A stretch of DNA of 64,000 bases from Agriotes lineatus (lineage: Eukaryota > Arthropoda > Insecta > Coleoptera > Elateridae). Both the position numbers and the translations under genes were made by a program. Where the stretch lies: NCBI GenBank assembly GCA_940337035.1, contig CALNHX010002654.1:62001-126000 (forward strand), written 5' to 3'. The notes below the pieces were generated by a model. It saw only the letters and a program-made list of their open reading frames with translations, did no database searches and was not told the DNA's origin. Positions 10,500-22,800 of the stretch are shown piece by piece (the first letter of the stretch is position 1; each line of letters starts with the position of its first letter).

Positions 10500-13140
10500 T
10501 GTACGGACATATTTCTTACTCTAGGTTTAAATTGTAAAATCGCAGGTACCAGTAGTTCTATCCTGAAGCTGTTATAGGTTTGCAAACGGTTTTCTTCTAT
10601 TAACATACACCTTTTCCTGTAAATCATTCCAAATAGAATAATCTAATGGATTTGCGTCTGGCGAATTTAGTATGTACTTGCTACCGGTATTTTCGAAAAA
10701 TTAACGTTTCAAAAACATGCGCTTTAGATGGTTCTAGTTTAAATTTCGTAAAGAATAAGTGGGGAGATTCCTTCTTAAAAAACGACAAAAAACAGCTTAA
10801 AAAATAAATTAGAAAAAGCCTCTGTCTTTAAATTGTTCTAGTTCTAAATTCGAGAAAAGTAAGTGGAAGGATTCCCTCTTAAAATACAAGTTAAAGCAAC
10901 CTGTTTTAAATTAATTCAAGTACTGTCTCGCCCCAGGCGACGGTGTCAAACTTGAAAGAGGAATGTGTTTGCTTCAAAAATATTTGCCCGAAGAGCTCGG
11001 AAAATTTCGCTTTCGTTCAAATAATGCAGCCGCGTGAGAATCTCGCCAACAATGCGGCTCTTAACGAGCGTTTTTGTTTCTAGAAACTAATTCATTTTGC
11101 TACGCGTAAATGCTTCTTAATTTTAGGTTGTAAATTATATTTAGCCAGACTTTCCATTAATTCAAGCGTAGAACTAATTGCTGCGTGTTCTACAAAAGTC
11201 GGAGCTTTTACTTTTTTGGTGTTCGGTGGATAGAAACTAAAACTGAAATCCTATTAATTATAAAATGCCATCAGCATTATTTAATAAAATATATAAAATA
11301 TTGATTTGGAAACCAAGTCATTTTTTGTTCACCAAATTAAAAATCCTTTCTATGTTAGATATAAATATTTACTAAAACTAAACCTTATTTTAAATTGTTT
11401 AGTTTAATTAAAATTCCTGGAACACCACAAAAGTGTAAAAATAAATGTCACTAATTAGACGGAAAATAGATCAAAATAAAGTGCATTGTGCGGTGCAGCA
11501 TTTAGAATGCGGCCTTATCCTCGATGCCTATTAGAAGATATTTTCTAAGGTAATTATAACAGTCTGTAAGAAGTCAGCCTTGTATTAAATACTCCAAGAA
11601 TCAAGAGTCAAACCTTGCAAATCAAGACTTAAATAAATCTAATTGACGGTTCTAATTGACGGTTTTTGGAAAATGATGGTTTATAAAACTGAATAAGTGA
11701 TAAATAATGTCAGAATGTGAAATATAAAATATAAGCAATCATAATTTTTTTTAAATACAAACTAGACAACATTGAACAACTGATGGTAAATTCCGTAGAA
11801 ATTGTATGTGAATTATAGCGATTAGAACTTTACGTTTCAGAGCAAACATCTTCAATTTCTAAATATTTTCGCACTTTAATTCCATTGGAGCGTAACTCAT
11901 ATTTGTATTTGTTTTTGTAGCACCTTTCTTTTACAACACCAGGAGGAAGTAAAAGTGAAGCATCTTATTGTTTGTTTTTATGAGAAAACCTTTTGGCCCA
12001 GTTTCATAACCATAATTCGAACATTTCTTCTTTTCTCATTGGAATGACCTGGCGTATTTTTTATGTCTGACTGGCTTTGTGCTTGAACGAATTAAGTGTT
12101 GATTTATGTAATGTCCAATCCAATTATGCACTATGCAGCCTCATTACAATTAATCTTTATTCATTCGCCCTTATTTACGCAATATTTATTTAGCATAAAC
12201 TTGGCCTTTATAATGATGCCGGAACATACAGCAGCAAACAAACTGTCGCTCTCTTATTTGAATCGATGAGCGAGTAGAGTTCGTGTCCAAGCATCGATGT
12301 CTCCATTAACCACGCATTAAAATCTCACAGATTGTACTTTTAAAGAGCTTTTATAGACAGAAAATAACTTTCTGTCTCAATTAGTTGCGCATAACTCAGT
12401 CATCTAAGCCCAAATTCCCGATTGGCACGGTCGTGCATTTGTATAATGAGATAATTAGCGACCAGCGTACATGCTCCGAATTATGGGGATTTGCGTTTCC
12501 TTGTGGCGAGCACGAGCTCGTGTGGAATTAGCAGCATTTCGGAAGCCATTAAGTGGCATTAGCCGCTCTGGGCTTGGAGGTTTTTGTTGCAATTTTACGG
12601 CCGCGAAGACATTGACCTAGAATGGGATGGCGCTTTGTTAATTGCTGATTATCACGCCCACGCTTTCTGCACGCAAGGATTTAACATGATCTGCGGTTGA
12701 TGCGTTGGTATCGCGAATGCTTTTGGAGAATATCAGCTTCCACATATTCAATCCTGTCGTCCGCAAACTAATAATAATTGCTCATTATAAATAAAGTTTG
12801 TTATTAAAGATTTAGAACATAATTAAATAATCAGATTTTAAAGAAAAAGTTGGTATTTTTATCTAGAAAAAATGGTGGTTACTTGGTTACACAGTGATTT
12901 AGAACGACATGAATCTTCTTTGGCACTGCATAACTGCTTCAGTACATCGTATTTTTGTCGATACGCTATTCTTGCACGTCTTACATTATTATCAGTATCA
13001 CACTATCACTCCTACGTCAAGGTTTTTTTCATTAGTGAATTTTCACTAGTCCACTGACTACAGCCAATAAAAGTTTCTTAGATCCATGGAACAATCATCG
13101 CTTCTATTTTAAATAAAAGATACCAAGCCACCACCATTTA
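10500..13140. other. Non-coding stretch, some repeat units
   Basis: No gene recognised. 10725-10900 holds two diverged units about 116 bp apart (gttctagtt...aagtgg...attcc(t)tctt). The rest is AT-rich and looks single-copy in this window. Around 12240-12760 the base composition is more balanced, but I see no exon I can support. Confidence 0.4.
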
Positions 13141-13149
13141 ATTTTACTT

Positions 13150-13330
13150 ACAAAGAGCCACATTATTTCTTTCAGATCCAGTGGATGCCTCTTAGGGATC
13201 ATAAAAGTTATTCAAAAAGTGTATTCATCTTTTGTTCTTTCAAAGATAGAATTTGTACCGCCATACAACAAAAGGCGATCACAACCTGGACTAGCTCAAA
13301 ATATCGGCGATACTATTGCATTACGTTATG
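13150..13330 (-). repeat. piggyBac transposase scrap, copy 1
   Basis: Closely similar in sequence and orientation to 17025-17175. Read on the minus strand with shifts, the better copy gives LNNFHDPQEAF-like sequence, resembling the SNFHDP segment of piggyBac transposases. Short and decayed. Confidence 0.45.
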
Positions 13331-13944
13331 ATTACCTTCCTTTATGTATAACTTCTACAGATTATTTACTTGCTGTGCGTTATTTACTTCCTTGCTTGTT
13401 GCTGGAACCGTATTTAGATGATTTAGAATTAAATCTGATACTGTTCTTTATATATGTTTAGCCGAGAGTTTGCCTTGGGTACACCAGTTTTGAGCTCTCC
13501 CCATGAAGGAGAGCAATGGACATTGTTAATACGCAGGTTGGATAGTAACCAATATAATAAGGTCCATAAATAACAGCTTGTAACGTTACGTTACCCCGTC
13601 AGGGGTAGCGGATAGGTACCACCAAACGATCCCGGGAAGGTGTAGACCTACTTCAGGGAGTGGTGACCCTGCCTACGCGAAACTCATGGTTTTTTCTGAC
13701 CACCCTTCCCGAGAGAAGCTATGTCAACATATCCTAAAAATCCTACCCACTCTTATATGCTTTCCTATCCGTAACCGTCTTTCAACCCGCCTGGCCAGCA
13801 TAGAAGAACAAGACAAACAAACCTCCAATCATCATGGCGAATTTTAAAAACAGCGGAATTATATCCCTGATAGGTAGCTCTGATAGTAAATCCCACACCT
13901 TTGCTAAGGTCTGTCTCAGCGATTCTGGGAGAGGACAAAATTAG

Positions 13945-16810
13945 CAAAAACTACCAAAAGAAAAGATAAAAACATAGCAACATACAACGTCAGAGCACAG
14001 AAGACAAAATCCTGCGAAGAACTCGCGCACATAGAATGGGACATCCTGGGAATCAGTGAGTTGAAAAGAAAAGGAGAAAAACTAATTATACTGAAAATAA
14101 ACAACATACTATACAGTAGCAACAAAGACAACATAACAGAATTAGTGGGCTTCCTAATTCACAAAAAGTGGTTAAGTAATATTAAAGCCACTGTATCAAT
14201 ATCACCTAGAGTAGTATATATCATCCTTCTAATTTCCAAAAGATACCAACTGAAAATAATTCAGATATTCTCTCCAAAAAGTGATAATGCCGATGAAAAA
14301 GTGAAAGAGATGGATGATGACATAAGAAAAGCATTAGAAGAGAACAAAACACAATACCATCTGATCATAGGCGACAGGCCAATACGGAATTGGAGACAGA
14401 AACGAGAGAGGACTGACGCTGGCAAACTTCCTAGAAGAACAACAACTGAAAGTAATGAACACATTTTTTAGAAAGAAAGAACAGCGTAAGTGGACTTGGA
14501 AAAGCCCAAACGACATAGTGAAGAACGAAATAGACTTTATTATAACAAATAATAGATATATAATAAAAGATGTAACAGCCCTCAACATAATACAAATGAG
14601 CGACCATAGACTGGTGAGAGCGAAGATAGTCATTAATTCAAAGCAAGAAGAAAATTGATAAAGTCACAAGTGAAAAGAAACGACATAGAAGATCTTGAAC
14701 AAATGCAAGAAAAGTTTGAAAAGAATCTAGAAAGTAAATTGAGAAAAAAACCAGAATCCTTCACCGACATAAATCAACTAAATGATTATACAAAAATAAA
14801 TACAAAAGACGGAGTGCACAACATGGAAAACGGAAAACTAGCACAAAGAATAGTAAACTATCAGATAATACAAAGAAACTAATAGCAAATAAAAATAAAC
14901 AGATATGAAAAATATCACAATAACAGAAAGAAAAAAATAAGGAATTTAGGAACGAAGTAAAAAAAGACGTTAGAGAATGCAACGAGAAAATAATAAAGAA
15001 CACAATAAAAAACAACAAAGAGCCTAAAGTATTTAAGAAAAATATCTCTCAAAGAAGATCAGAAATAGTAACCCTAAAAGACGGAAATGGCACAAACTGA
15101 AAACTCTAGCAGAAATACTTCGATACATAGAAAGTTTTTACGAAGACCTACACTCAGAGAAAGTTTTTCAACAACCAAGAAACAAAAGATCAAAACTCAG
15201 CAAACATTATACAGAAGATTTACCACCGTTCAGTAAATACGAAATAAAAGTCATGAAAAACAATAAATCGCCAGGGCCAGACGAGATAGTTATAGAATAC
15301 ATAAAAATGGGAGGCCGGAAAATATTACACTATTTAGAAAAATTAATGAACGAGTGTCTAGAAAAAGGAGAAACACCAAAATCCTATAAAAATGCAAATG
15401 TTTTTCTCCATAAAAAAGGGGATAGGGAAAACATCAGAAACTATAGACCTGTATCGTTGCTCTCACATGTCTGCAAACTGCCAACAAAAATAATAACCAA
15501 CAGGATCTCCAACAAATTTGACGAGTTTCAACCCGTGGAGCAGGCTGGCTTTCAAAAGGGATACAGCACTGTAGACCACATACACACATTAAGGGCCCGT
15601 TCTACAATGCAAGTATACACGTAGAATAAGCATCCGAGGTATAATTGTCATAGTTTACTTTGATGCAGCAATCGTTTCTAGGGTATTTATTCCACGGATA
15701 ACTTTATCCTTGCTTTGTAGAACCGGCCCTAAGACAGGCAATAGAAACATTTCAAGAGTACAACAAATCAATGTACCTGGCTTTTATTGATTTTTCAAAG
15801 GCATTCGATACGATAGAAAAGTGGGCCTTTTCAAACTCCCTCAAAAGATGCCGCATTGATAACAGATACATAAAACTGATTAAAAACCCATATGATGAAG
15901 CAACAATGACAGTTCAAATCTTAGGCCGAACAGAGCCAATCAACATTAAAAGGGGAGTCCGACAAGGAGACACAATCTCGCCCAAAATATTCACAAGCGC
16001 CTAGAAGACATTTTTAAGACAGTAGAACGGGTAAACATCGTTATTAATATAAATGGTGTGCTGTCTCAGAGAATATGGAATACTTGGGAAAAAATGATAG
16101 TAGATCTGAACAACTCAGCATGAAGTTACGGCCTAAATATTAATGCTTCCAAAACGAATATTATGTCAAATATGAAGACGCTTTGCCAATTATGCTTAAT
16201 AACGAAAGGGAAGTGACAGTGGTCAACGAGTATACCTACTTAGACCAAAAAGTATCCTTTGAGAAAAATAATCAGGAAATACAAATAAAAAGAAGAATAC
16301 AATTGGGATGGGCAGCATATGGAAAACTTAGTAGTGTTTTTAAATCCAACTTCCTGCAACACCTCAAAACTCAAGTTTTTAACCAGTGTGTCTTACCAAC
16401 TATGACTTATGCAGCAGAAACGTGGAGCTTAAATGAAGCAATAATGGAGAAATTAAGGATTCCACAGAGGAAAATGGAAATATCGATGCTGAATGTAAGA
16501 CTGCAAGACAGAAAGAGGAACGAATGTACTAGAAACTAAAAGGAAAACAAGGGCGATAGATGTGACAAGACAGAAGTGGAGATGGGCTGGACATTTGATG
16601 AGAACAGGAGACGGAAGATGGACCAGGAAGGTGACAGAGTGGCGACCACGGATAACCAAGAAGAAGCCGCGAAGACCAAAAAGACGATGAAAGATGATAT
16701 ACAGAAAGTGGCGGAGTGCAGTGGATGGCAAAAACGAGCAATAGAAATGAGTGGAACAATATTGGAGAGGCGTATATCCAGAGAGGGAGTAAAACACGCT
16801 GAAATTGATG
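13945..16810 (+). pseudogene. RTE endonuclease-reverse transcriptase remnant
   Basis: Endonuclease part: WDILGISELKRKGEKLIILK, YIILLISKRYQLKIIQIF and YHLIIGD (13980-14375). Reverse transcriptase: NKSPGPDEIVIEYIKMGG, ENIRNYRPVSLLSHVCKL, EQAGFQKGYSTVDHIHTLR (15260-15600), FIDFSKAFDTIEKWAFSNSL and RGVRQGDTISPKIFTSA (15780-16003). C-terminal part: NEYTYLDQKVSF, LGWAAYGKLSSVFKSNFLQ and QCVLPTMTYAAETWSLN. At least four frameshifts, several stops and a MITE break it. The FADD catalytic region after 16005 is badly decayed. When active, such a protein nicks target DNA and copies its own RNA there. Confidence 0.8.
15593..15729. mobile_element. 137-bp MITE with TAA target duplication
   Basis: Terminal inverted repeats GGGCCCGTTCTACAATGCAAG-like (left) and CTTGCTTTGTAGAACCGGCCC (right), one to two mismatches. 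TAA at 15590-15592 and 15730-15732. Removing it rejoins the LINE frame as HIHTLR-QAIETF, which proves the insertion. A 3-bp TAA duplication fits the PIF/Harbinger superfamily. Confidence 0.85.
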
Positions 16811-17024
16811 AACGTTTCGTCACTATTAGGGAATTTTGTTTTTGTAGCAATAAATTGAAGTGCGGGCCAGCTTGGGTTCTCTACCAAATATTCCACCTGA
16901 AGTACTGAGTGCTCAATATAACGATTTAATTGTACCATTGTGTTTGCTTGTACCCTGTACAATCGTGTGCAGTTGACTTGATGAGCGACCAGCAGGGAAG
17001 GTAAGTCCATGTTTAATTACAAAA

Positions 17025-17175
17025 ATCCATTTTATTTCTTTGAGAACCAGTGAATGCCTCTTGGGGATCATGAAAGTTATTCAAAAACTATTCATCTTTT
17101 GTTCTGCCACAGATAGAATGTGCGCCGCCTTTCAACAAAAGGCAATCACAACCTGGACTAGCTTAAAATCTTGGA
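17025..17175 (-). repeat. piggyBac transposase scrap, copy 2
   Basis: Shares TGCCTCTTGGGGATCATGAA and most of the following 120 bp with 13187 onward. The minus-strand reading contains NNFHDPQEAF. A shorter related piece is at 30970-31020. It lies just beyond the 3' end of the RTE-type LINE. Confidence 0.45.
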
Positions 17176-17179
17176 GTTT

Positions 17180-19200
17180 TGTTGTCATGGATAAGAATCA
17201 GGCAATGATTTTTGAGGTTATTCGGTGAAATAAAATAAAGCGAAATACATAAGGGCTCCAGTCTTCAGCCATGACGACAACAAAACCAGCCTATCTCAGT
17301 CTAAATAAAACTCACAGTGTTCGACTTCTAGCTTACACTAACCTATACTCTAAAAACGGTATCGGTTGGGTCAAATAAAAAATAATATATCAGTAGTAGG
17401 GGGTAAGAATAGGCTTTAATAGTTGTACTGTTTGGATACAATTGAATAATCCAACAAAATGAATGTTAAGAGCGTCTTGGATGCACAAACATTAAACCAG
17501 GCTCGTCAATGCAAAGTAGCCTCAGAAAAAAATTTACAATTTGTTTAAGAAAGATTCATAATAGTTGAACTGGGTCGCTTAATGCAAATGATCCAGCAGG
17601 TTGTATGAAAAAAATACAAAAACTACGTTAGGTAAAAGCAATAAATGAACAAAGCTAACAAATGAGAAAACAAAGGTTATTAAATTTTATTTCGAAAGTA
17701 AGTTGAGCGTTTTTAAAAATCTATTTGATTTAAAAGGGTGAAGCCCAGAAGCAGGAGTCGACCAGTTGGAGCTGGTAAAAAGCTAATTTTGGACTTGAAC
17801 CACGACACGTGTTTTATCGAGAGGCCTCACGATGAAGCAAGCGCAATAGTGTCTATGTACAATGTACAATGCCGCATCAAATAAGAACTGCAATTTTCGC
17901 TACCCGCTTTAAATTCTAAGAAAATTTCCTTCGCACTATTTTTCATCACAATTTGTAATCAATAAAAACAGTCGCAAAAGCACAGTCATGATCCTTTTGG
18001 TTTTCGAGTAGCAACTTGTCGCCTGACTAGGATGCATAGGAAAACGGGATCAGATCGTTAAGACTCTGATTACTGGATCCGCTCAAGAACGAAAGGCCTC
18101 CGCTCTCCGCATAACAAATTCCAGCTTAACGAGCGGGAGCAGTCCAGATGGGCAATAGGAAATTTGCATGCCTGCGCTCAGTGAAAGTAGCAAAAGAAGC
18201 CGAACGGCCGCTATCGTAACGAGGCGTTTTCTAGCGGCCTATAACGCAAATTGCCTAAGTAGCAACATTAAAGTTAAACGAAAAAAACCTACCTAATGGT
18301 CGAAAACGGTCCATCATCACGTGCAGTAAAAAATTAAATCTGCACGGTCTGTACCTTAAAAGCCGGAAACACTTCTAAGCATTAAATGACGTTGGAAAAA
18401 TACATGAAAAACCAGATTCCAGAAAACGGCCCCTACAGCATGCACTTGAATGTCTTCACTTGCTGACATGCGTTGAAAGTGCAAGCAGATACAAAATTTC
18501 GCCGCGTCGCTTTTCAAAACTACCGAATGAAGTTAGCTTCACTCTTAAAGTGCATGGAAGCAGGAATAAAATGGAGCAGATTTAAAATGGACCATTAGAG
18601 ATGTTTCCATTTCTCATGGTCCATAGAAAATGTATCCTCAGTAGGTCATGTTTAGTTATGTGAAACTGACCTGAGAAAATATCACGTACTGAGATGGTAT
18701 TGAGCCCGCTACTCAACTCTACTTGCAGCACAAATAAATAAAGCAAGTCAGATGGCACAGAGTTGGGGTAGTTCATACAACTGCAAGATTTTGCGTATAC
18801 ATTTTACGTATACAGGCACAACATGACAATTGTAATATTAGACAGCAATATTTGAAAATCTGGGAAAAGTAGACAGTGGATAAAAATACAAAGAAAAGGA
18901 AACACAGCAGAATGTGAAACAAAATTGGTGAAGGAAGTGGACTGTTTTAAAAACAAGTCAGTGTAATTACGCAAGAGTGAAAAGACAATCTAAATAATAC
19001 AAAGTGAGTGGCGCTATGCTACAGTTAAAATAAAATTTAAAAGACAATATTTTCGAATTAGAAACTTTGTAAATAATTTTAGTTATAAGGAATATTAGTT
19101 AAGAAGGTTATTGTATTGAACTTGGTCAATATCCGTTTTTGTAGTTTAAATAGGCATTTGTTATTAACGACCAGGGGGAAGAAACATTTGAATAATAGTA
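17180..19200. other. Intergenic, no gene seen
   Basis: Nothing recognisable as coding. 18590-18682 is similar, in inverted orientation, to 20824-20917, which overlaps a piggyBac relic. 18000-18560 has more even base composition but no supported exon. Confidence 0.4.
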
Positions 19201-19212
19201 TATTATATCATG

Positions 19213-19674
19213 AGGGACTAAAGTCCACCATTTAATCCCGCGAGTGGAGTTTGTTGCCTCGAGGGCGAAGCCCGAGGGCAATAACCACTCAAGGGATTTA
19301 GGCACTTTAGTCCCGAGGTATATACGCTATTTTTTGCACTTTTGGGAACATTATCATCAAACATTTCCAAAATTTGGAATCTGTCAATTTGGAAACTGAC
19401 AATTATAATTTATTACAAACTGAATTGCAGCAGGTCCTGGATAGCCTGAATCAGTTGGCAGTACTGAAGTGTATTGTCAGTATATGTCAAATTCGAGATT
19501 TGCAGGTTAAGTTTTACGTCAGTGTGTGTCAGATGACAAACAAAACCTAACCTACTAACCTCGTGTGTACATAAATTTACCATAGTTACGGTATCATTTT
19601 TACTTTAGTCCCTAGGGATTAAATGAGTTACTTTAGTCCCTAGGGATTAAATGATCTACTTTAGTCCCTGTTTA
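19213..19674. mobile_element. Fold-back element with AGGGACTAAAGT ends
   Basis: Ends AGGGACTAAAGTCC (left) and ACTTTAGTCCCT (right) are inverted. An internal hairpin contains GAGGGCGAAGCCCGAGGGC near 19262. TTTAGTCCCTAGGGATTAAA-type units repeat in tandem at 19612-19660. The 19425-19565 part carries the TGTCAAATTCGAG snap-back family. Probably a MITE with a second fold-back inside it. Confidence 0.55.
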
Positions 19675-19860
19675 CGGAAGTGCAAAAAATTAATTATTGA
19701 CACACAGTTTTTGGTCTCTCATTTAATTGAAATTTTAATGTAAAAATATTTAATTTATAACAATAAAAAGTACACCATTGTGTAGAGAATTTACCAGTGC
19801 ACCAGTGAACGTGTGGGTAGCAAATTCCATCACATAAAAAATAATTTCTTCCGCTACCAC

Positions 19861-20025
19861 CTTCCGAGGACTTCGGCAGGGACCAGTGCAGATTACGATC
19901 ATCAGTTCCGGGCACAAATGAGTTCCTGAGCCCGAGATTTTAACGGCAGCATATCCGCCCAGCTTGTAGGAGGCCCTCACAGCAGTCACAGCATCCCAGG
20001 GGTGTCCGAACGAGTTACCGCAGCA
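19861..20025 (-). CDS. Candidate exon of unknown gene
   Basis: A 165-nt open segment (55 codons) with a good acceptor (TTTTCTTCAG) before 20025 and a donor-like GTGGTAG after 19861. It encodes CCGNSFGHPWDAVTAVRASY, then GYAAVKISGSGTHLCPEL. GHPWDAV faintly recalls the start of PRELI/MSF1 domains, and a shifted frame has NLHWSLP, which could be a decayed continuation. No neighbouring exon was found. It may be an exon, a gene relic or chance. Confidence 0.3.
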
Positions 20026-20059
20026 CTGAAGAAAACTTAGGTTAGATTGCAATCAAAGT

Positions 20060-20823
20060 ATCGGTGTTGGAACCGGAAAGCAACAATTCAAACAAGAGCA
20101 CGTCTTACTGAGCAGAGATCCAGACAGATTAAAGCATCTATCAAAAGCGAATATCCAGTAATTGCATAAAATCCAGATTTGAGGTTATGAAAAGCAATTG
20201 CATGTTGGCGTCGTTTAACAATCAAGTGGAGGTTTTGCCTGCAAACTAAAGATAGATTAATGCAGTTGAAGGCGCCAGAATTCAAAAATTACCTTATCGA
20301 GTGCTCATCAAACTCCTTTTGTTAAATTTAAATCACAAAACGCGAACCGCAACAAATAAACAGATTTGTGTAGGATTTTGACAGCATAGCAAAGTAGCGT
20401 CTGCGCGATTGAAGTAAATTTACAGCACAGTGGCGTATCACACGATTTTTAACATTAACAATCCGGGGAACCCAACTCTGAGCAATGAGTTTTTCTTGTC
20501 TACCGAGCTAGCCTTCTGTAATATTAAATTGCAGATGAATGAAATACAATAAAATTAAAGGGTATAATACTGTTTTATTTGTAAGTAGTTAACGAACCCA
20601 GTTAAAACAGAATTATTTTTGGTCAGTCTAACATTTGAATTAAATAAATGTAAGTAAGGTAGGTGTAATTACAATTCAAATGATTACTATATTATATCAC
20701 ATTACATTACAGTATATATTTAAATTATGTTATAATTTTTGACGTTCGACAAGTATTTTTAGTTATAAGTGTATTTGTCAAACGTTAAAAATTATAACCT
20801 AATTTAAAAGGATATACGTGACA
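20060..20823. other. Intergenic, no gene seen
   Basis: AT-rich with short inverted repeats around 20738-20805 (aattataac...tttgac and its complement). No coding content supported. Confidence 0.4.
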
Positions 20824-21190
20824 TTTTGTCAGGTTAGTTTCACATAACTAAACATGTCCTACTGGGGATATTTTTCACAAATACTATGAGTAATGGAAAC
20901 ACCTCTACCAATTTCTTTGTTACTTATTTTCCGATCAGATTTTCCCCAGACTATCGGTTTCTGGTTCAAAATCATTAGTAAACTTTTTTATATCGTCCCA
21001 AACTGTACCGCACTTGCATATTTGAATATTTTTTAAATCTGCAATCTTTGGCATCGCTGAGAAGTAATTATCAGAATCTAGTATTACTTTCTGCCAAACA
21101 TTTTATCATTTTTTTAATAAACCCGAGTGCTTAAGTGTTTGCCAGTACTATTCTCAACTTTCATTGAATATCACACATCACATCCCTTAA
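20824..21190 (-). pseudogene. piggyBac transposase relic
   Basis: On the minus strand, broken frames contain NSTGKHLSTRV, then a KMF...SD-NYFS-like stretch and ICKCGTV-like sequence. It aligns with the better preserved relic at 31095-31367 (NSTQKHLSTRVVKELINSL, VYFDDHFSSMP, ICECGAAQ). Dead and truncated. Confidence 0.55.
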
Positions 21191-21199
21191 TAGTACAGT

Positions 21200-22760
21200 A
21201 AAGATAGCTCAAAGATTGTCAACTCAAACATAAAAAAAGCTCTACCCAGCGGTAAACTGTTTAGTACACTTCTCTTAGTAAGTGGTAAAAAGTTGCACAA
21301 CATTGCGTGTCAGGTTTAGGCGGGAAGGGAGTGGAAAGGTGGTAAAATGGTAGGTTTCAAGAGTTTTTCGAAAATATCTCGTTAACTATGAAGTTTAGCG
21401 TAAATTTTACCTGATACAAAATTAATCTACATTGAATTTACAATAAAAATGGCCTTATACATTTTTGCGCTCCAGTAGAGGATTACGGAGATATGGAGGG
21501 GGTAAAAATGTAACTTTTTCTGTTCGGCCAAAAAAAGCATGAACGCATATGAACTCCGAATGGTTATATTAATTTTTTTAATTTTTACTAAATAGGTTTT
21601 ACATGTTTTTTTATAAAAGGGTTATATTCAAATTTTTTATTTTTACAAAATAGGTTTTACATGTTTTTGATTCAAAATGTTTGTTATTATTGACACCTGA
21701 CTGCTTTCCATGGGAAATAGAAAATAGGGTGCGGTAAGGACATTTCATAACACAACAAGTGCGGTAAGTAAAAAATAGTGTGCGGTAAGTAAATTCCATA
21801 ACAGAGCAAGAACGGCAAGACAATATTTTATAATAAAATGATAAATATTTTTGAGAATATCCTTGTTCTTCGATCGTGCGGAAAATATTATACGATACTC
21901 AATCGTTAAGTGCTCGTACCAGGTCTTGAAAATTTAAAAAAAACTCGACCCTTAGGGTCTCGTTTTTTTCGATCTGGTAAAATGCACTTACCGATCTTGT
22001 ATCGTAATATACTATAACGACCGGCACCCGTTATGATCCTTAATGGCCGGCACCCGTTATGATCCTTAATGGCCGGCACCCGTTATGATCCTTAATGGCC
22101 GGCGGCTGTTATGAATGACTTTTCATGTGTTTGTTTAGTTCAGTTAAAATACAATAACGGTATAGTATTACGAAAAATAATTAACTTTAGAAATACTTCA
22201 GAAGAATTTTGTAAAATGTACAATGCTGCTGCATCTTGGGAATTCTTTAATGCGGTAGTTTCTTTTTTCCTCTTGCATCGGTATGGGATATAAAAGTATA
22301 TAAGCGAATAGGCTATTACGATTCACTCTACTGACATTTGCCTGAATTTAGAGCCACTAATATTTCGAAAGGCGTAAAAACGACTGCAATACGAAGTTAA
22401 ACTCTTAGGCTATTGTTATGTAAAAACTTCATCGCCCAGTTTTTAACTACGGCAAAAAGTTGCAAAGGTGAATCGGCTTCTGCAGCATTCCCCCAAGACG
22501 GCTTTTACTTACAGCCCGAGCGATAAATCTTGCAATAATCGAGCAATCAAGCCTCCATTTCGCTGTAATTGCTTGTTGGCGATTAGAATTTCAACACGAA
22601 TTTCTTCACAAGCGGCGGCGAAGCCGCCCCACGGGCTTGTTAGCGGTTATTATCGACTGAGCGGAACCGGAACGGCCGAAGCGCCGAAAATGCAATGCAA
22701 ATTTCGACACACAGGCTATACACTTTCGTGGCAAATTTAAAGACCTTTAATAACGACAAG
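21200..22760. other. Intergenic with short repeats
   Basis: Contains a local duplication (aataggttttacatgttttt at about 21592 and 21651), several gtgcggtaag units at 21728-21790, and the 26-bp array at 22021. No gene supported. Confidence 0.45.
22021..22117. repeat. 26-bp tandem repeat, 3 copies plus partial
   Basis: Unit begins CCGGCACCCGTTATGATCCT and restarts at 22021, 22047 and 22073 without differences; a fourth, changed copy starts at 22099. Head to tail without spacers, so not a CRISPR. Confidence 0.9.
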
Positions 22761-22765
22761 CTTCG

Positions 22766-22771
22766 TTTATT
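22766..22771 (-). promoter_or_regulatory. Polyadenylation signal of CFAP251
   Basis: AATAAA on the minus strand about 30 nt past the CFAP251 stop codon. Its position suggests a very short 3' UTR. The motif is common in AT-rich DNA, so the call relies on location. Confidence 0.5.
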
Positions 22772-22800
22772 TCTGCTTTGGTGGGTACATTTATGGGCGA

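Larger units (their letters stand above)
13455..16830 (+). mobile_element. RTE-type LINE, decayed near full length
   Basis: A 5' leader of about 480 bp (13455-13940, GC-richer, with ACGTTACCCCGTCAGGGG-like sequence), then endonuclease, reverse transcriptase and C-terminal coding remnants. A 137-bp MITE is inserted at 15593-15729. piggyBac scraps lie outside both ends. No clear target duplication found. Confidence 0.75.

Noticed and set aside
16453..17010. 185-codon minus-strand open frame
   Set aside because: Most of it is antisense to the coding C-terminal part of the RTE-type LINE; no independent domain.
22021..22117. CRISPR-like direct repeats
   Set aside because: Head-to-tail units without spacers in an animal genome.
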